NCBI GenBank assembly: GCA_036676355.1
Contig: JAKFDA010000063.1
Location: forward strand, 47,823 to 111,822
Direction: 5' to 3'
Origin: ZC4RG42 sp036676355
GTDB lineage: Bacteria; Pseudomonadota; Gammaproteobacteria; Burkholderiales; SG8-39
Length of the DNA: 64,000 nt
Shown here: positions 41,655 through 51,184 of the stretch, piece by piece
Numbering within the stretch: position 1 is the first letter of the stretch
Layout of the letters: each line of letters starts with the position of its first letter
The notes under the pieces: model-generated
Database searches by the model: none
Seen by the model: the letters and a program-made list of their open reading frames with translations, nothing else
What the model was told of the DNA's origin: nothing
Position numbers and translations under genes: made by a program

Positions 41655-41762
41655 ATGCAGCACCAGCCGATCCCGGCACAGGAGTACGTCAAGGCGCAGG
41701 GCCGTCCCTGCTCCCAGGACTCAGCACCGCGAGAAGTGATGCGGCGCAACGTAAAACCGTAA
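41655..41762 (+). CDS. 35-residue ORF ahead of the OFA transporter
   Basis: It starts MQHQPIPAQEYVKAQGR and ends REVMRRNVKP. AAGGAG lies seven bases before the ATG, a strong ribosome site, and the transporter begins 29 bases after the stop. It has no membrane helix and one Cys. Either a leader peptide or a small separate protein. I do not know a family. Confidence 0.5.
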   Translation: MQHQPIPAQEYVKAQGRPCSQDSAPREVMRRNVKP

Positions 41763-41791
41763 CCATTCAAGAACAATCTTCGAGGAGGAAG

Positions 41792-43096
41792 ATGATCATG
41801 TCGAACGTATCAAACGCGACCGGGATTCAATCGAGATGGATGCAGCTGCTTCTCGGTCTGATCGCCATGATGGCAATTTCGAGTCCGCAATATGTCTGGG
41901 CGCTGTACACACAACATTTGACCGCGAGCCTCGGCGCAAGTCTGGCCGAGGTGCAGGTGACGTTCTCGGTGCTGATTGTGCTGCAGACGTTTCTATCGCC
42001 GCTGCAAGGCTTTCTGATTGACAAGTTCGGGCCGCGCAAACTGCTCTCCGCCGGCGCCGCTTTGACCGGCGCCAGTTGGATCGCTGCAGCCTATGTCGAT
42101 TCGCTCTGGGGCCTCTATATCACCTACGGCATGATGGGCGGCATCGGGACAGGCATCATCTATGTCGGCGTAGTCGGCATGATGGTGCAGTGGTTCCCGG
42201 ACCGGCGTGGTCTGGCCACAGGCGTCGTCGCGGCCGGCTATGGCTTCGGCGCTGTCGTGACCACGTTCCCGATCTCCAGATCGCTCGCCGAAGCGGGCTT
42301 CGAGAACACGCTGATCCTGTACGGCTTCATCATCGGCGCCGTCGGTATCCTGGCTGCACTTGGTATGCGTCGACCCGACAAACAGGTGCTTCCGGCACGA
42401 GTGGCGGCGAAGGTTTCCGAAGCGGTGGCCAGCAGCAGTAGCGCCCGCAGCTATACGCCGCGAGAAATGCTGCGTAACCCGATCTTCTGGCTGCTGTTCA
42501 TGATGATGACCATGATGTCCACCACCGGCCTGATGGTCATCTCGCAGATGGGCGCAATCGCGCGCGACTTCAAGGTCGCCGACGCGCTGGTGTTCGGCCT
42601 TGCGGCCTTGCCGCTCGCATTGACGGTTGACCGGATCACCAACGGTCTCACTCGCCCGTTCTTCGGCTGGGTATCGGACAAGATCGGCCGCGAGTACACC
42701 ATGGCCATTGCCTTCGGTCTCGAAGGTCTGGCGATCACGGTCTGGTTCTTCCTGGCTCATGATCCATTCTGGTTCGTAGTGCTGTCCGGCGTCGTGTTCT
42801 TCGGTTGGGGCGAAATCTTCTCGCTGTTCCCGTCGACCCTGACGGACACTTTCGGTACCAAGCACGCGACGACGAACTACGGCTTTCTCTACATGGCGCA
42901 GGGTGTCGGTTCCGTACTCGGCGGACCGGTGGCAGCGCTGCTGTACACCAGCACCGGTTCCTGGGGCGTGGTGTTCACGGTGGTCGTATCGATGGACATC
43001 CTTACGGCCATCCTGGCGATCGTCATGCTGAAGCCGATGCGGAGGAAGCACTTCAATCTTCCGGGCAATTCAGCGTTGGCCATGAATCCGGCCTGA
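41792..43096 (+). CDS. OFA-family MFS transporter (oxalate/formate antiporter type)
   Basis: 434 residues, twelve helices, major facilitator superfamily. The OFA layout is seen: FGPRKLLSAGAALTGASW in the loop 2-3 motif and GMMGGIGTGIIYVGVVGMMVQWFPDRRGLATGVV. The second half has GWVSDKIGREYTMAIAF and FPSTLTDTFGTKHATTNYG, typical for OxlT-like members. It probably exchanges oxalate, formate or related carboxylates. GAGGAGG precedes two ATGs (41792 and 41798); the second is better spaced. No frc or oxc gene is in the window. Confidence 0.92.
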   Translation: MIMSNVSNATGIQSRWMQLLLGLIAMMAISSPQYVWALYTQHLTASLGASLAEVQVTFSVLIVLQTFLSPLQGFLIDKFGPRKLLSAGAALTGASWIAAAYVDSLWGLYITYGMMGGIGTGIIYVGVVGMMVQWFPDRRGLATGVVAAGYGFGAVVTTFPISRSLAEAGFENTLILYGFIIGAVGILAALGMRRPDKQVLPARVAAKVSEAVASSSSARSYTPREMLRNPIFWLLFMMMTMMSTTGLMVISQMGAIARDFKVADALVFGLAALPLALTVDRITNGLTRPFFGWVSDKIGREYTMAIAFGLEGLAITVWFFLAHDPFWFVVLSGVVFFGWGEIFSLFPSTLTDTFGTKHATTNYGFLYMAQGVGSVLGGPVAALLYTSTGSWGVVFTVVVSMDILTAILAIVMLKPMRRKHFNLPGNSALAMNPA

Positions 43097-43119
43097 CGGC
43101 GGGATCGTCGCTGACCATT

Positions 43120-43154
43120 AAAGCGGCACGGCGCGCAGGCGCCGTGCCGCTTTT
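43120..43154 (+). terminator. Rho-independent terminator behind the OFA transporter
   Basis: A 15-bp perfect stem (43120-43134 and 43139-43153) with loop GCAG, followed by TTTTGCTT. It lies 23 bases after the stop codon. Confidence 0.93.
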
Positions 43155-43290
43155 GCTTGTGCGCCGGAGCGTAGGTCTTTGCTGCTGCGTCGCTCTTACT
43201 GCAGCAGATCGAACTGTTCGCCGAGCGGCATCTTGCGCAAGGTGCCGGCGAGTAGTGCTCTGGACTCCGACTTTCCGCTCTCGACACTTC

Positions 43291-43995
43291 TTATTGCACC
43301 AGCGGGGTATCCGCGCCGTTCAGATCCACGCCTTCGATGTCCGCCTGTCCGGCGAGGATGCGCACGTACTGCGCCAGCGCCCTGGTGCGCACCTGCGTCG
43401 TGAGCCGATCCGCGATCTGCGATTTCACCGCCGCGTAGGGCACCTGCTTGCCGGCGCTGCGTTTTTCCACCGCGATGATGTGAAAACCGTAACGCGTGTT
43501 CACCAGCCGCGGCAGTACGCCGACGGTTTCGTTTTCGAACAGTGCGTGATCGAATTCCGGCACGCACTCGCCGCGCGTCACCTGGCCGATGTTGCCGCCG
43601 TGCTGCCCGGACGGGCAGTTGGACAATTGTTGCGCAAGCTCCTCGAAGCGTTGCGGATCGCCACGCAGCGTGTGCAGCGTTTCTTTCGCCTTGCGCCGTA
43701 ATGCCTCGATGGGCGTACCCGGCGTGACACCGAACAGAATGTGACGCGCGGCAACCAGATCACCGCTGCGAAACTCGGCGCGGTGCGCATCGTAATAGCG
43801 CTTGCATTCTCCGTCGGTCGGCACGGGCGTCTGCGCCTCGATATCGAGCAGTCGCTCGATCGCGGCCTCCTCGTTCACGCCGTCGTCGAGCAGTCCGAGT
43901 CCCGCCGCGCGCTGGCGCAGCAGTTCGCGCACCGCGGCGACGCGCAGGTCTGAATCCGATTCGCCGGTGATTGGTACGCTATTTACGCTTGCCAT
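43291..43995 (-). CDS. PpiC-type (parvulin) peptidyl-prolyl isomerase of the nar operon
   Basis: 234 residues from the ATG at 43995 (GGAG six bases before). A single rotamase domain: AARHILFGVTPGTPIEAL, CPSGQHGGNIGQVTRGECVPEFDHAL and NTRYGFHIIAVEKR. There is an N-terminal helical part of the SurA/NifM type but no signal peptide, so it acts in the cytoplasm. Parvulin genes at the end of nar operons are common in denitrifiers and are thought to help fold the reductase. It is the last gene on this strand, 141 bases behind narI with a hairpin repeat between. Confidence 0.9.
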   Translation of the reverse strand: MASVNSVPITGESDSDLRVAAVRELLRQRAAGLGLLDDGVNEEAAIERLLDIEAQTPVPTDGECKRYYDAHRAEFRSGDLVAARHILFGVTPGTPIEALRRKAKETLHTLRGDPQRFEELAQQLSNCPSGQHGGNIGQVTRGECVPEFDHALFENETVGVLPRLVNTRYGFHIIAVEKRSAGKQVPYAAVKSQIADRLTTQVRTRALAQYVRILAGQADIEGVDLNGADTPLVQ

Positions 43996-44030
43996 GGAAA
44001 TCTCCATTCGATTCGTTGTTCATCGCGTTG

Positions 44031-44073
44031 CCGTTCATGGTTCGACTGCACTTCGTGCGCTCACCACGAACGG
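44031..44073. repeat. Hairpin repeat between narI and ppiC
   Basis: CCGTTCATGGT (44031-44041) pairs with ACCACGAACGG (44063-44073), one mismatch. The unit TTCGAC..GCTCACCACGAACGG recurs at 45649-45681 (inverted), 45696-45727 and 54499-54530 in this window, so it is a dispersed family. Confidence 0.8.
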
Positions 44074-44136
44074 CTTTGTGCGTCCGTCCGTCATGAGCCG
44101 CGCGCAGCGCGAGTCGAAGGATGAATGGCCACCGAC

Positions 44137-44952
44137 TCACGCTTTCGCTTTGCCGAGTTCTGTACTGAGCGAAGCCATGACCGGTTGCGGTGCATGGGTC
44201 GGTGTCATTGCCGGAGCAGATGTGGAAGCCATCGCAGGCTCCGGTGCGGCCGGACGCGTCGCCACGATGCGCCGCTTGCTGCGCACGATCTGCGGTGAGC
44301 GGAAGGCATAGCGGATGGCTCCAAAGCCGCTCCACACATGCACGAGGCGGGTGAACGGGAACACCAGGAAGATCGTCATGCCGAGGAACATGTGCGCCTT
44401 GAACACCCACGAGGTGCCGGCCACGAGTTCGGCTGCGCCGCCCTGGAAGGTGACGATGCGCTGCGCCCATTCGGCCAGCAGCAGCATCACGCTGCCGTCG
44501 AGGTGTTGCGCCGACAGCGGCACGGTGGCGAGACCGAGCGCGAGCTGCAGCCACAGCAGCACGACGATCACGATGTCGCTGGTCTTGCTTGTTGCGCGAA
44601 TGCGCGGCTCGGTGAGGCGGCGATGCAGCAGAATCGTCAGCCCGATGAAGGCGAGCGTGCCGGCGATACCGCCCGATATCATCGCCATGAGTTGCTTGTC
44701 GCCCGCGTCGATGACGTGTTCGTAAACGAAGTGCGGCGTCAGCATGCCGAAGAAGTGACCGAAGAACAGGAACAGCACGCCGATGTGGAAGAGATTCGAG
44801 CCGAGGCGCAACTGTGCGCGCCGCAGCAGTTGCGACGAATCGCTCTTCCAGGTGTACTGCTCGCGATCGAAGCGCAGCAGGCTGCCGAGGAAGAACACGG
44901 CCAGACAGATATAGGGATAGACGCCGAATGTGAATTGGTTCAGGTAGCTCAT
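44137..44952 (-). CDS. narI: Respiratory nitrate reductase gamma subunit NarI
   Basis: 271 residues from the ATG at 44952 (MSYLNQFTFGVYPYI). Five helices with the heme b ligands in SNLFHIGVLFLFFGHFFGM and VFKAHMFLGMTIFLVFPFTRLVH. It takes electrons from quinol and anchors NarGH at the inner membrane. It carries an Ala/Pro-rich cytoplasmic tail of about 45 residues (PAAPEPAMASTSAPAM) beyond the usual end. The gap to narJ is 11 bases. Confidence 0.96.
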   Translation of the reverse strand: MSYLNQFTFGVYPYICLAVFFLGSLLRFDREQYTWKSDSSQLLRRAQLRLGSNLFHIGVLFLFFGHFFGMLTPHFVYEHVIDAGDKQLMAMISGGIAGTLAFIGLTILLHRRLTEPRIRATSKTSDIVIVVLLWLQLALGLATVPLSAQHLDGSVMLLLAEWAQRIVTFQGGAAELVAGTSWVFKAHMFLGMTIFLVFPFTRLVHVWSGFGAIRYAFRSPQIVRSKRRIVATRPAAPEPAMASTSAPAMTPTHAPQPVMASLSTELGKAKA

Positions 44953-44963
44953 CGCTTTGCTCC

Positions 44964-45617
44964 TTAAGCCGCGCGCTTGGCGATCTGGATCACCGATTTC
45001 TTCGGCGGCCGGCTGGCGCTGCAGGCCATGCCGTCGAAGGCGGGCGCCTCTGCCCATTCCTCGTCCAGCGATTTGTCGGGTTCGGGGATGCGTCTGGCCG
45101 TCGGGCTCAGTCCTTCCTCGCCGACGATGCTCAGCAGCGCACCGAACACCGCGCTGTAACGACTTTCGCGCGTTTGCAGCGTCTCGCCGATGGTGCGCAG
45201 AATGTGTGCGCAGTCGCCGAGCATGTCGCGCGCTTCGATCTCCGGACGGTAGCTGAGGAATTCGAGCATGGCCGGCAGGTAATCCGGCAACTCATGCGCG
45301 GCGAGATGGAAGCCCGCACGCGCATAGACCTGCGTCAGATCGACCATAGCCTGGCCGCGATCGCGCGACTCACCGTGCACATGTTCGAACAGATGCAGCG
45401 CCGTGGCGCGACCTCGATCGAATACTTCGACATAGCGCGCCTGCGCGTCGAGCAGATCCGCGCTCAGCAGTTCAGCGAGCAGGTCGGTAAGGGCATCGCG
45501 ATCCTTCGCCGACAGTCGCTTGTCCTGACCGAACAGCTGGGCGATTTCCGGCATCGCGCCGATCAATTCCTCCGTCGGGTAGGAAAGCAGCGCGGAGAGG
45601 GCTTTGAGTGTGCTCAT
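44964..45617 (-). CDS. narJ: Nitrate reductase assembly chaperone NarJ
   Basis: 217 residues, all helical, TorD-like fold. Typical are YVEVFDRGRATALHLFEHVHGESRDRGQAMVDL and the following HELPDYLPAMLEFLS. NarJ inserts the molybdenum cofactor into NarG and is not part of the final enzyme. It lies between narH and narI as usual, although separated from narH by two hairpin repeats. Confidence 0.96.
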   Translation of the reverse strand: MSTLKALSALLSYPTEELIGAMPEIAQLFGQDKRLSAKDRDALTDLLAELLSADLLDAQARYVEVFDRGRATALHLFEHVHGESRDRGQAMVDLTQVYARAGFHLAAHELPDYLPAMLEFLSYRPEIEARDMLGDCAHILRTIGETLQTRESRYSAVFGALLSIVGEEGLSPTARRIPEPDKSLDEEWAEAPAFDGMACSASRPPKKSVIQIAKRAA

Positions 45618-45648
45618 GGTTTTTCCTTTACGCGATGAACTGACGGAG

Positions 45649-45727
45649 CCGTTCGTGGTGAGCCAGTCGAACCATGAACGGCTGCATGTTTTGATCGTTC
45701 ACCCTTCGACGGGCTCAGGGCGAACGG
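45649..45727. repeat. Pair of hairpin repeats between narH and narJ
   Basis: CCGTTCGTGGT...ACCATGAACGG (45649-45681) and CGTTCACCCT...AGGGCGAACG (45696-45727). Both belong to the TTCGAC..GCTCA..CGAACGG family seen at 44031-44073 and 54499-54530. Confidence 0.8.
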
Positions 45728-45765
45728 TCCGGTGAAGACGCTGAGTATCGTGGTCATGTCGGACC

Positions 45766-47289
45766 TCACACCGTCTGCTTGATCGGGATGGTGCGATGCT
45801 TCTTGCCGCCGAACAGGCTGGGTTCGCTGACGCCGTCCGAGCAGCCGTTGCCGAATGAGAAGCCGCAGCCGCCGCGCATGTCGAAGGTGTCTTCGGCGTA
45901 TTCGCGATGCGAGGATGGAATGACGAAGCGATCTTCATAGTTGGCGATGGCCATGTAGCGATACATATCTTCGACTTCCTGCACCGTGAGGCCGACCTGC
46001 TTCAGCACTTCGAGGTTTTCGCGCTTCTCGACATGGCGGTCGCGCATGAACGCGCGCATGGCGAGCATGCGTTCGAGCGCGTCGGCCACCGGCCTTTCGT
46101 CCCCGGCGGTCAGCAGGTTGGCGAGGTACTGCAGCGGAATGCGCAGGCTGCGCACATCGGGCAACTGACCGAACATGCCGACGTCGCCGCTGTTGGCCGC
46201 GGCCGTGATGGGGGAAAGCGGCGGCACGTACCAGACCATCGGCAACGTGCGGTATTCCGGATGCAGCGGCAGCGCGACTTTCCAGTCCATCGCCATTTTG
46301 TAAACGGGCGATTGCTTCGCTGCGGTCAGCCACGCTTCGGGAATGCCATCCTTGCGCGCCTGTTCCTGCACCGCCTTCGAGTTCGGATCGAGGAAGATCG
46401 ACAGTTGCGCCTGATACAGCGCCTGCGGATCTTCCACGCTTGCCGCTTCCTCGATGCGGTCGGCGTCGTACAGCAGCACGCCCAGATAGCGGATGCGACC
46501 GACGCAGGTTTCCGAACACACGGTCGGCTGACCGGCTTCGATACGCGGGTAGCAAAAGATGCACTTCTCGGCCTTGCCCGATTCCCAGTTGTAGTAAATC
46601 TTTTTGTAGGGGCAGGCCGAGACGCACATGCGCCAGCCGCGGCACTTGTCCTGATCGATGAGAACGATGCCGTCTTCCTCGCGCTTGTAGATCGAGCCCG
46701 AGGGGCACGAGGCGACGCAGGCCGGATTCAGGCAGTGCTCGCACAGCCGCGGCAGATACATCATGAAGGTGTTTTCGAACTTGCCGTAGATGTCCTTCTG
46801 GATGTTCTCGAAGTTCGCGTCTTTCGAGCGCTTGGCGAATTCGCCGCCGAGAATCTCCTCCCAGTTCGGACCCCATTCGATCTTCTCCATGCGCTGACCG
46901 GTGACCAGCGAGCGCGGCCGCGCCACCGGCGCGGTCTTCATTTCCGGCGCATTGTGCAGATGCTGATAGTCGAACGTGAACGGCTCGTAGTAGTCGTCGA
47001 TCTCGGGCAGATTGGGGTTGGCGAAAATCTTGGCGAGGATCGACCACTTGCCCCCCTGGCGCGGCTCGATCCTGCCGTTCTTCTTGCGCTTCCAGCCGCC
47101 GTTCCACTTGTTCTGGTTTTCCCATTCCTTGGGATAGCCGATGCCGGGCTTGGTCTCGACGTTGTTGAACCAGGCGTACTCCATGCCTTCGCGCGACGTC
47201 CAGACGTTCTTGCAGGTCACGGAACAGGTGTGGCAGCCGATGCACTTGTCCAGATTCAGGACCATGCCGATTTGGGCGCGTATTTTCAT
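45766..47289 (-). CDS. narH: Respiratory nitrate reductase beta subunit NarH
   Basis: 507 residues. Four ferredoxin-type Cys groups: CIGCHTCSVTCKNVW, CEHCLNPACVASCPSG, CRGWRMCVSACPYKK with the Trp that makes a 3Fe-4S cluster, and KCIFCYPRIEAGQPTVCSETC. It carries electrons from NarI to NarG at the cytoplasmic face. Full length for the family. It is 64 bases behind narG; the gap holds a hairpin repeat that also overlaps the narG end. Confidence 0.97.
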   Translation of the reverse strand: MKIRAQIGMVLNLDKCIGCHTCSVTCKNVWTSREGMEYAWFNNVETKPGIGYPKEWENQNKWNGGWKRKKNGRIEPRQGGKWSILAKIFANPNLPEIDDYYEPFTFDYQHLHNAPEMKTAPVARPRSLVTGQRMEKIEWGPNWEEILGGEFAKRSKDANFENIQKDIYGKFENTFMMYLPRLCEHCLNPACVASCPSGSIYKREEDGIVLIDQDKCRGWRMCVSACPYKKIYYNWESGKAEKCIFCYPRIEAGQPTVCSETCVGRIRYLGVLLYDADRIEEAASVEDPQALYQAQLSIFLDPNSKAVQEQARKDGIPEAWLTAAKQSPVYKMAMDWKVALPLHPEYRTLPMVWYVPPLSPITAAANSGDVGMFGQLPDVRSLRIPLQYLANLLTAGDERPVADALERMLAMRAFMRDRHVEKRENLEVLKQVGLTVQEVEDMYRYMAIANYEDRFVIPSSHREYAEDTFDMRGGCGFSFGNGCSDGVSEPSLFGGKKHRTIPIKQTV

Positions 47290-47310
47290 AATGCAAAGCC
47301 TTTAGATTCT

Positions 47311-47376
47311 TTCACCACGGAGAACACAGAGCACTCAGAGAAATTCATTGTTTTCATCTCTGTGCGCTCTGTGGTT
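47311..47376. repeat. Hairpin repeat at the narG-narH junction
   Basis: Imperfect inverted repeat, ACCACGGAGAACACAGAGCA (from 47314) against CTCTGTGCGCTCTGTGGT (47358-47375). It overlaps the last codons of narG: the final residues EPQSAQR and the stop are read from the repeat. Similar ACCACGGAG..ACAGAG sequences are, as I recall, common in environmental betaproteobacteria. Confidence 0.75.
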
Positions 47377-50300
47377 CAAGGTTTTGACTTTCAGCCGGCT
47401 CGTCCATCCAATCCACCTTGTTCATCTTGCGCACGATGACGAACTCGTCGCGGTTGGTGCCGATGGTCCCGTAGTAGTTGAAGCCGTAGCTCAGCTGCGC
47501 GTAGCCGCCGATCATGTGGGTCGGCTTCACCACGATGCGCGTCACCGAGTTGTGAATGCCGCCGCGCGCGTTGGTGATTTCCGAGCCGGGCACGTTCACG
47601 ATCTTTTCCTGCGCGTGATACATGAGGCACATGCCCGGATTGACGCGCTGGCTGACGACCGCGCGCGCGGTGATCGCGCCGTTGACGTTGAACAGTTCGA
47701 TCCAGTCGTTATCGACCAGGCCGGCCGCCTTCGCGTCGGTTTCTGAAATCCACACGATCGGGCCGCCGCGCGACAGGGTCAGCATCAGCAGGTTGTCGGT
47801 GTAGGTCGAGTGGATGCCCCACTTCTGATGCGGCGTGATGAAGTTCAGCACCACTTCCTTGTTGCCGTTGGACTTGTGGCCGAGCATCGGCGCCGCGGCC
47901 TTGGTGTCGACCGGCGGGCGATATACGCACAGCCCTTCGCCGAACGCGACCATCCACTTGTGATCCTGGTAGAACTGCTGGCGGCCGGTCAGCGTGCGCC
48001 ACGGAATGTATTCGTGCACGTTGGTGTAGCCGGCGTTGTAGCAGACGTGTTCAGACTCGAGCCCCGACCAGGTCGGCGAACTGATGATCTTGCGCGGCTG
48101 CGCCTGCAGATCGCGGAAGCGGATCTTTTCTTCCTCCTTCGGAAGGGCCAGATGGGCGTGTTCGCGCCCGGTAATTTTCGACAACGCTTCCCAAGCCTTC
48201 ACTGCGACTTCGCCATTGGTTTCCGGCGCGAGCATCAGCACCACTTCGGCGGCGTCGATGTCGGATTCGATGCGCGGCAGCCCCTTGGTAATGCCTTCTT
48301 CGGTCACCGGGTAGTTGAGGTCGCGCAGATTGGCCACCTCGCGGTCGGTATTCCAGCTGATGCCCTTGCCGCCGTTGCCGGCGGTGTTCATCAACGGGCC
48401 GAGCGCGGTGAACTTCTTGTACGTATTCGGGTAGTCGCGTTCGACCACCGTCATCTGCGGTGCAGTCTTGCCGGGGATGAGCGCGCATTCGCCGCGCTTC
48501 CAGTCCTGCACGTCGATCGCCTGTGCGAGCTCGCTCGGCGTGTCGTGCAGCGTCGGCGTCAGTACCAGTTCCTTTTCGACACCGAGGTGGCCGATCGCCG
48601 CTTCGGAAAAACTTTTCGCGATGCCCTTGTAGATCTCCCAGTCGCTGCGCGCCTCCCAGGCCGGGTCCACCGCCTGCGACAGCGGATGTATGAACGGGTG
48701 CATGTCCGAGGTGTTGAGATCGTTCTTCTCGTACCACGTCGCGGTCGGCAGCACGATGTCCGAGTAGAGGCAGGTGGTGGACATGCGGAAGTCGAGCGTG
48801 ACGAGCAGATCGAGTTTTCCTTCCGGCGCCTTGTCGTGCCACACCACTTCTTCGGGCTTCGCGTCTTCGCTGCCGAGGTCCTTGCCCTGCACGCCGTGCT
48901 GTGTGCCGAGCAGATGCTTGAGGAAGTATTCGTGGCCCTTGCCCGACGAGCCGAGAATGTTCGAGCGCCACACGAACATCACACGCGGGAAGTTCTTCGG
49001 ATTGTCCGGGTCTTCGCAGGAGAGTTTGAGCGTGCCCGATTGCAATGCGCGGACCGCGTACTCTTTCGGGTCCGTGCCGTCGGCCGCGGCGTCCTTGCAG
49101 ACCTCGATCGGGTTCGTTTCGAGTTGCGGGGCGCTCGGCAGCCAGCCCATGCGTTCTGCGCGCACGTTGAAGTCGATCAGGCTGCCGGTGAACTCTTTCG
49201 GGTCCGCGGTCGGCGAGAGGATCTCGCTGACCTTCAGTTTCTCGTAGCGATACTGGTCCGTGTGCGCGTAGAAGAACGAGGTGGAGTTCATGTGGCGTGG
49301 CGGACGATGCCAGTCGAGCGCGAAGGCCAGCGCGGTCCAGCCCGTTTGCGGACGCAGCTTTTCCTGGCCGACGTAATGCGCCCAGCCGCCGCCGGACTGC
49401 CCGATACAGCCGCACATCATCAGCATGTTGATGATGCCGCGATAGTTCATGTCGCAGTGATACCAGTGGTTCATCGCCGCACCGATGATGACCATCGACT
49501 TGCCATGGGTCTTCTCGGCGTTGTCGGCGAACTGGCGCGCAATGGTGATGACATCCTGCGCCTTCACGCCGGTGATCGCTTCCTGCCACTTCGGCGTGTA
49601 GGGCACGTCGTCGTCGAAGGAGGCTGCGACGTTGCCGCCGCCCAGACCGCGGTCGAGACCGTAGTTGGCGCACAGCAGGTCGAACACGGTGGCGACGTAG
49701 CTCTCTTCGCCGTTCAACTCAACGCGTTTGGCCGGTACGTTGCGCAGCAGCACATCGTTGCCCTGGTCGTTGCCGTTGAAATGCTCGTGCTCGATGCCGC
49801 CGAAGTAGGGGAAGCCGACCGACACGACATCGTCGCAGGTGTCGATCAGCGTGAGTTTGAGGCGCACATCCTGGCCGGTCGTGCCTTCCTTCGCTTCGAG
49901 GTTCCACTTGCCTTGCTGACCCCAGCGATAACCGATGGCGCCTTGCGGCACGACGGTCTTGCCGCTGAGTTCATCGATGCCGACCGTTTTCCATTCCGGG
50001 TTGTTCGATTCGTTGAGCTTGTCGGCGAAATCGGAGGCGCGGATGTAGCGATCGGCGACATAGCCGTCGCCGCGTTTCACCAGCTTCACCAGCAACGGCA
50101 TGTCGGTGTAACGGCGACAGTAGTCGTCGAAGTAGGGCGCCTGACGATCGAGGTGGAATTCGCGCAGGATGACGTGGCCCATCGCCATCGCCATCGCCGC
50201 ATCGGTGCCTTGCTTCGGGTGCATCCACAAGTCGGCGAGCTTGGCGACTTCGGCGTAGTCGGGCGTCACCGCGACGACTTTCGCGCCCTTGTAGCGCACT

Positions 50301-51106
50301 TCGGTGAAGAAGTGCGCGTCCGGCGTGCGCGTCTGCGGCACATTCGAACCCCACGCCATGATGAATGTCGAGTTGTACCAGTCGGCCGATTCCGGCACGT
50401 CGGTCTGTTCGCCCCACACCTGCGGGCTGGACGGCGGCAGATCGCAGTACCAGTCGTAGAAACTCATGCACACGCCGCCGATCAGCGACAGATAGCGCGA
50501 GCCCGCGGCGTAGGACACCATCGACATCGCCGGGATGGGCGAGAAACCGATGATGCGATCGGGACCGTGTGCCTTGATGGTGTGAACGTTGGATGCGGCA
50601 ATGATCTCGTTCACTTCGTCCCAACTCGAACGCACGAAGCCGCCCATGCCGCGCGCCGATTTGTACGCTTTCGCTTTGACCGGATCGGAAACGATATGGC
50701 GCCAAGCCTCGACCGGGCTGCGCGTCTGACGTGCGTCGCGCCACATGCGGATCAGCTTGCCGCGCACCATCGGATACTTCACGCGGTTGGCGCTGTAGAG
50801 ATACCAGGAGTAGGACGCGCCGCGCTGACAGCCGCGCGGTTCGTGGTTGGGCAGATCGGGGCGCGTGCGCGGGTAATCGGTCTGCTGTGTTTCCCAGGTC
50901 ACGATGCCGCCCTTGACATAAACCTTCCACGAGCAGGAACCGGTGCAATTGGTGCCGTGCGTGGAGCGCACGATCTTGTCGTGCTGCCAGCGCTTGCGAT
51001 AGCCGTCTTCCCAGCGGCGATCCTCGTTGGTGACCATGCCGTGTCCGTCGGCGAATTCCTCGCGCGGCTGGGCGAAGTACGTGAGTCGGTCGAGGAAATG
51101 GCTCAT
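47354..51106 (-). CDS. narG: Respiratory nitrate reductase alpha subunit NarG
   Basis: 1250 residues, as in E. coli (1247). The N-terminal iron-sulfur site with its His ligand is in THGTNCTGSCSWKVYVKGG; the molybdenum Asp region is seen in YNSTFIMAWGSNVPQTRTPD. Cofactor-binding segments occur throughout (YADLWMHPKQGTDAAMAMAMG pattern with small changes). It reduces nitrate to nitrite in the cytoplasm. There is no twin-arginine leader, as usual for NarG. The C-terminal last residues come from a repeat. narK2 stands 78 bases upstream. Confidence 0.97.
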   Translation of the reverse strand: MSHFLDRLTYFAQPREEFADGHGMVTNEDRRWEDGYRKRWQHDKIVRSTHGTNCTGSCSWKVYVKGGIVTWETQQTDYPRTRPDLPNHEPRGCQRGASYSWYLYSANRVKYPMVRGKLIRMWRDARQTRSPVEAWRHIVSDPVKAKAYKSARGMGGFVRSSWDEVNEIIAASNVHTIKAHGPDRIIGFSPIPAMSMVSYAAGSRYLSLIGGVCMSFYDWYCDLPPSSPQVWGEQTDVPESADWYNSTFIMAWGSNVPQTRTPDAHFFTEVRYKGAKVVAVTPDYAEVAKLADLWMHPKQGTDAAMAMAMGHVILREFHLDRQAPYFDDYCRRYTDMPLLVKLVKRGDGYVADRYIRASDFADKLNESNNPEWKTVGIDELSGKTVVPQGAIGYRWGQQGKWNLEAKEGTTGQDVRLKLTLIDTCDDVVSVGFPYFGGIEHEHFNGNDQGNDVLLRNVPAKRVELNGEESYVATVFDLLCANYGLDRGLGGGNVAASFDDDVPYTPKWQEAITGVKAQDVITIARQFADNAEKTHGKSMVIIGAAMNHWYHCDMNYRGIINMLMMCGCIGQSGGGWAHYVGQEKLRPQTGWTALAFALDWHRPPRHMNSTSFFYAHTDQYRYEKLKVSEILSPTADPKEFTGSLIDFNVRAERMGWLPSAPQLETNPIEVCKDAAADGTDPKEYAVRALQSGTLKLSCEDPDNPKNFPRVMFVWRSNILGSSGKGHEYFLKHLLGTQHGVQGKDLGSEDAKPEEVVWHDKAPEGKLDLLVTLDFRMSTTCLYSDIVLPTATWYEKNDLNTSDMHPFIHPLSQAVDPAWEARSDWEIYKGIAKSFSEAAIGHLGVEKELVLTPTLHDTPSELAQAIDVQDWKRGECALIPGKTAPQMTVVERDYPNTYKKFTALGPLMNTAGNGGKGISWNTDREVANLRDLNYPVTEEGITKGLPRIESDIDAAEVVLMLAPETNGEVAVKAWEALSKITGREHAHLALPKEEEKIRFRDLQAQPRKIISSPTWSGLESEHVCYNAGYTNVHEYIPWRTLTGRQQFYQDHKWMVAFGEGLCVYRPPVDTKAAAPMLGHKSNGNKEVVLNFITPHQKWGIHSTYTDNLLMLTLSRGGPIVWISETDAKAAGLVDNDWIELFNVNGAITARAVVSQRVNPGMCLMYHAQEKIVNVPGSEITNARGGIHNSVTRIVVKPTHMIGGYAQLSYGFNYYGTIGTNRDEFVIVRKMNKVDWMDEPAESQNLEPQSAQR

Positions 51107-51184
51107 CTGTATCTCCTGGTAGCGATGTACAGGCTACGTCGTTGTTGTGCGTTCGATTTGATCTGAGGCAACGTGGGCTCCGAA

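Noticed and set aside
45907..47439. A 510-codon open frame on the plus strand
   Set aside because: Antisense to narH; same codon-bias artefact.
47810..51166. A 1118-codon open frame on the plus strand
   Set aside because: It is exactly antisense to narG. In GC-rich genes with strong third-position bias the opposite strand is often free of stops; the translation is rich in Arg, Val and His with no domain.
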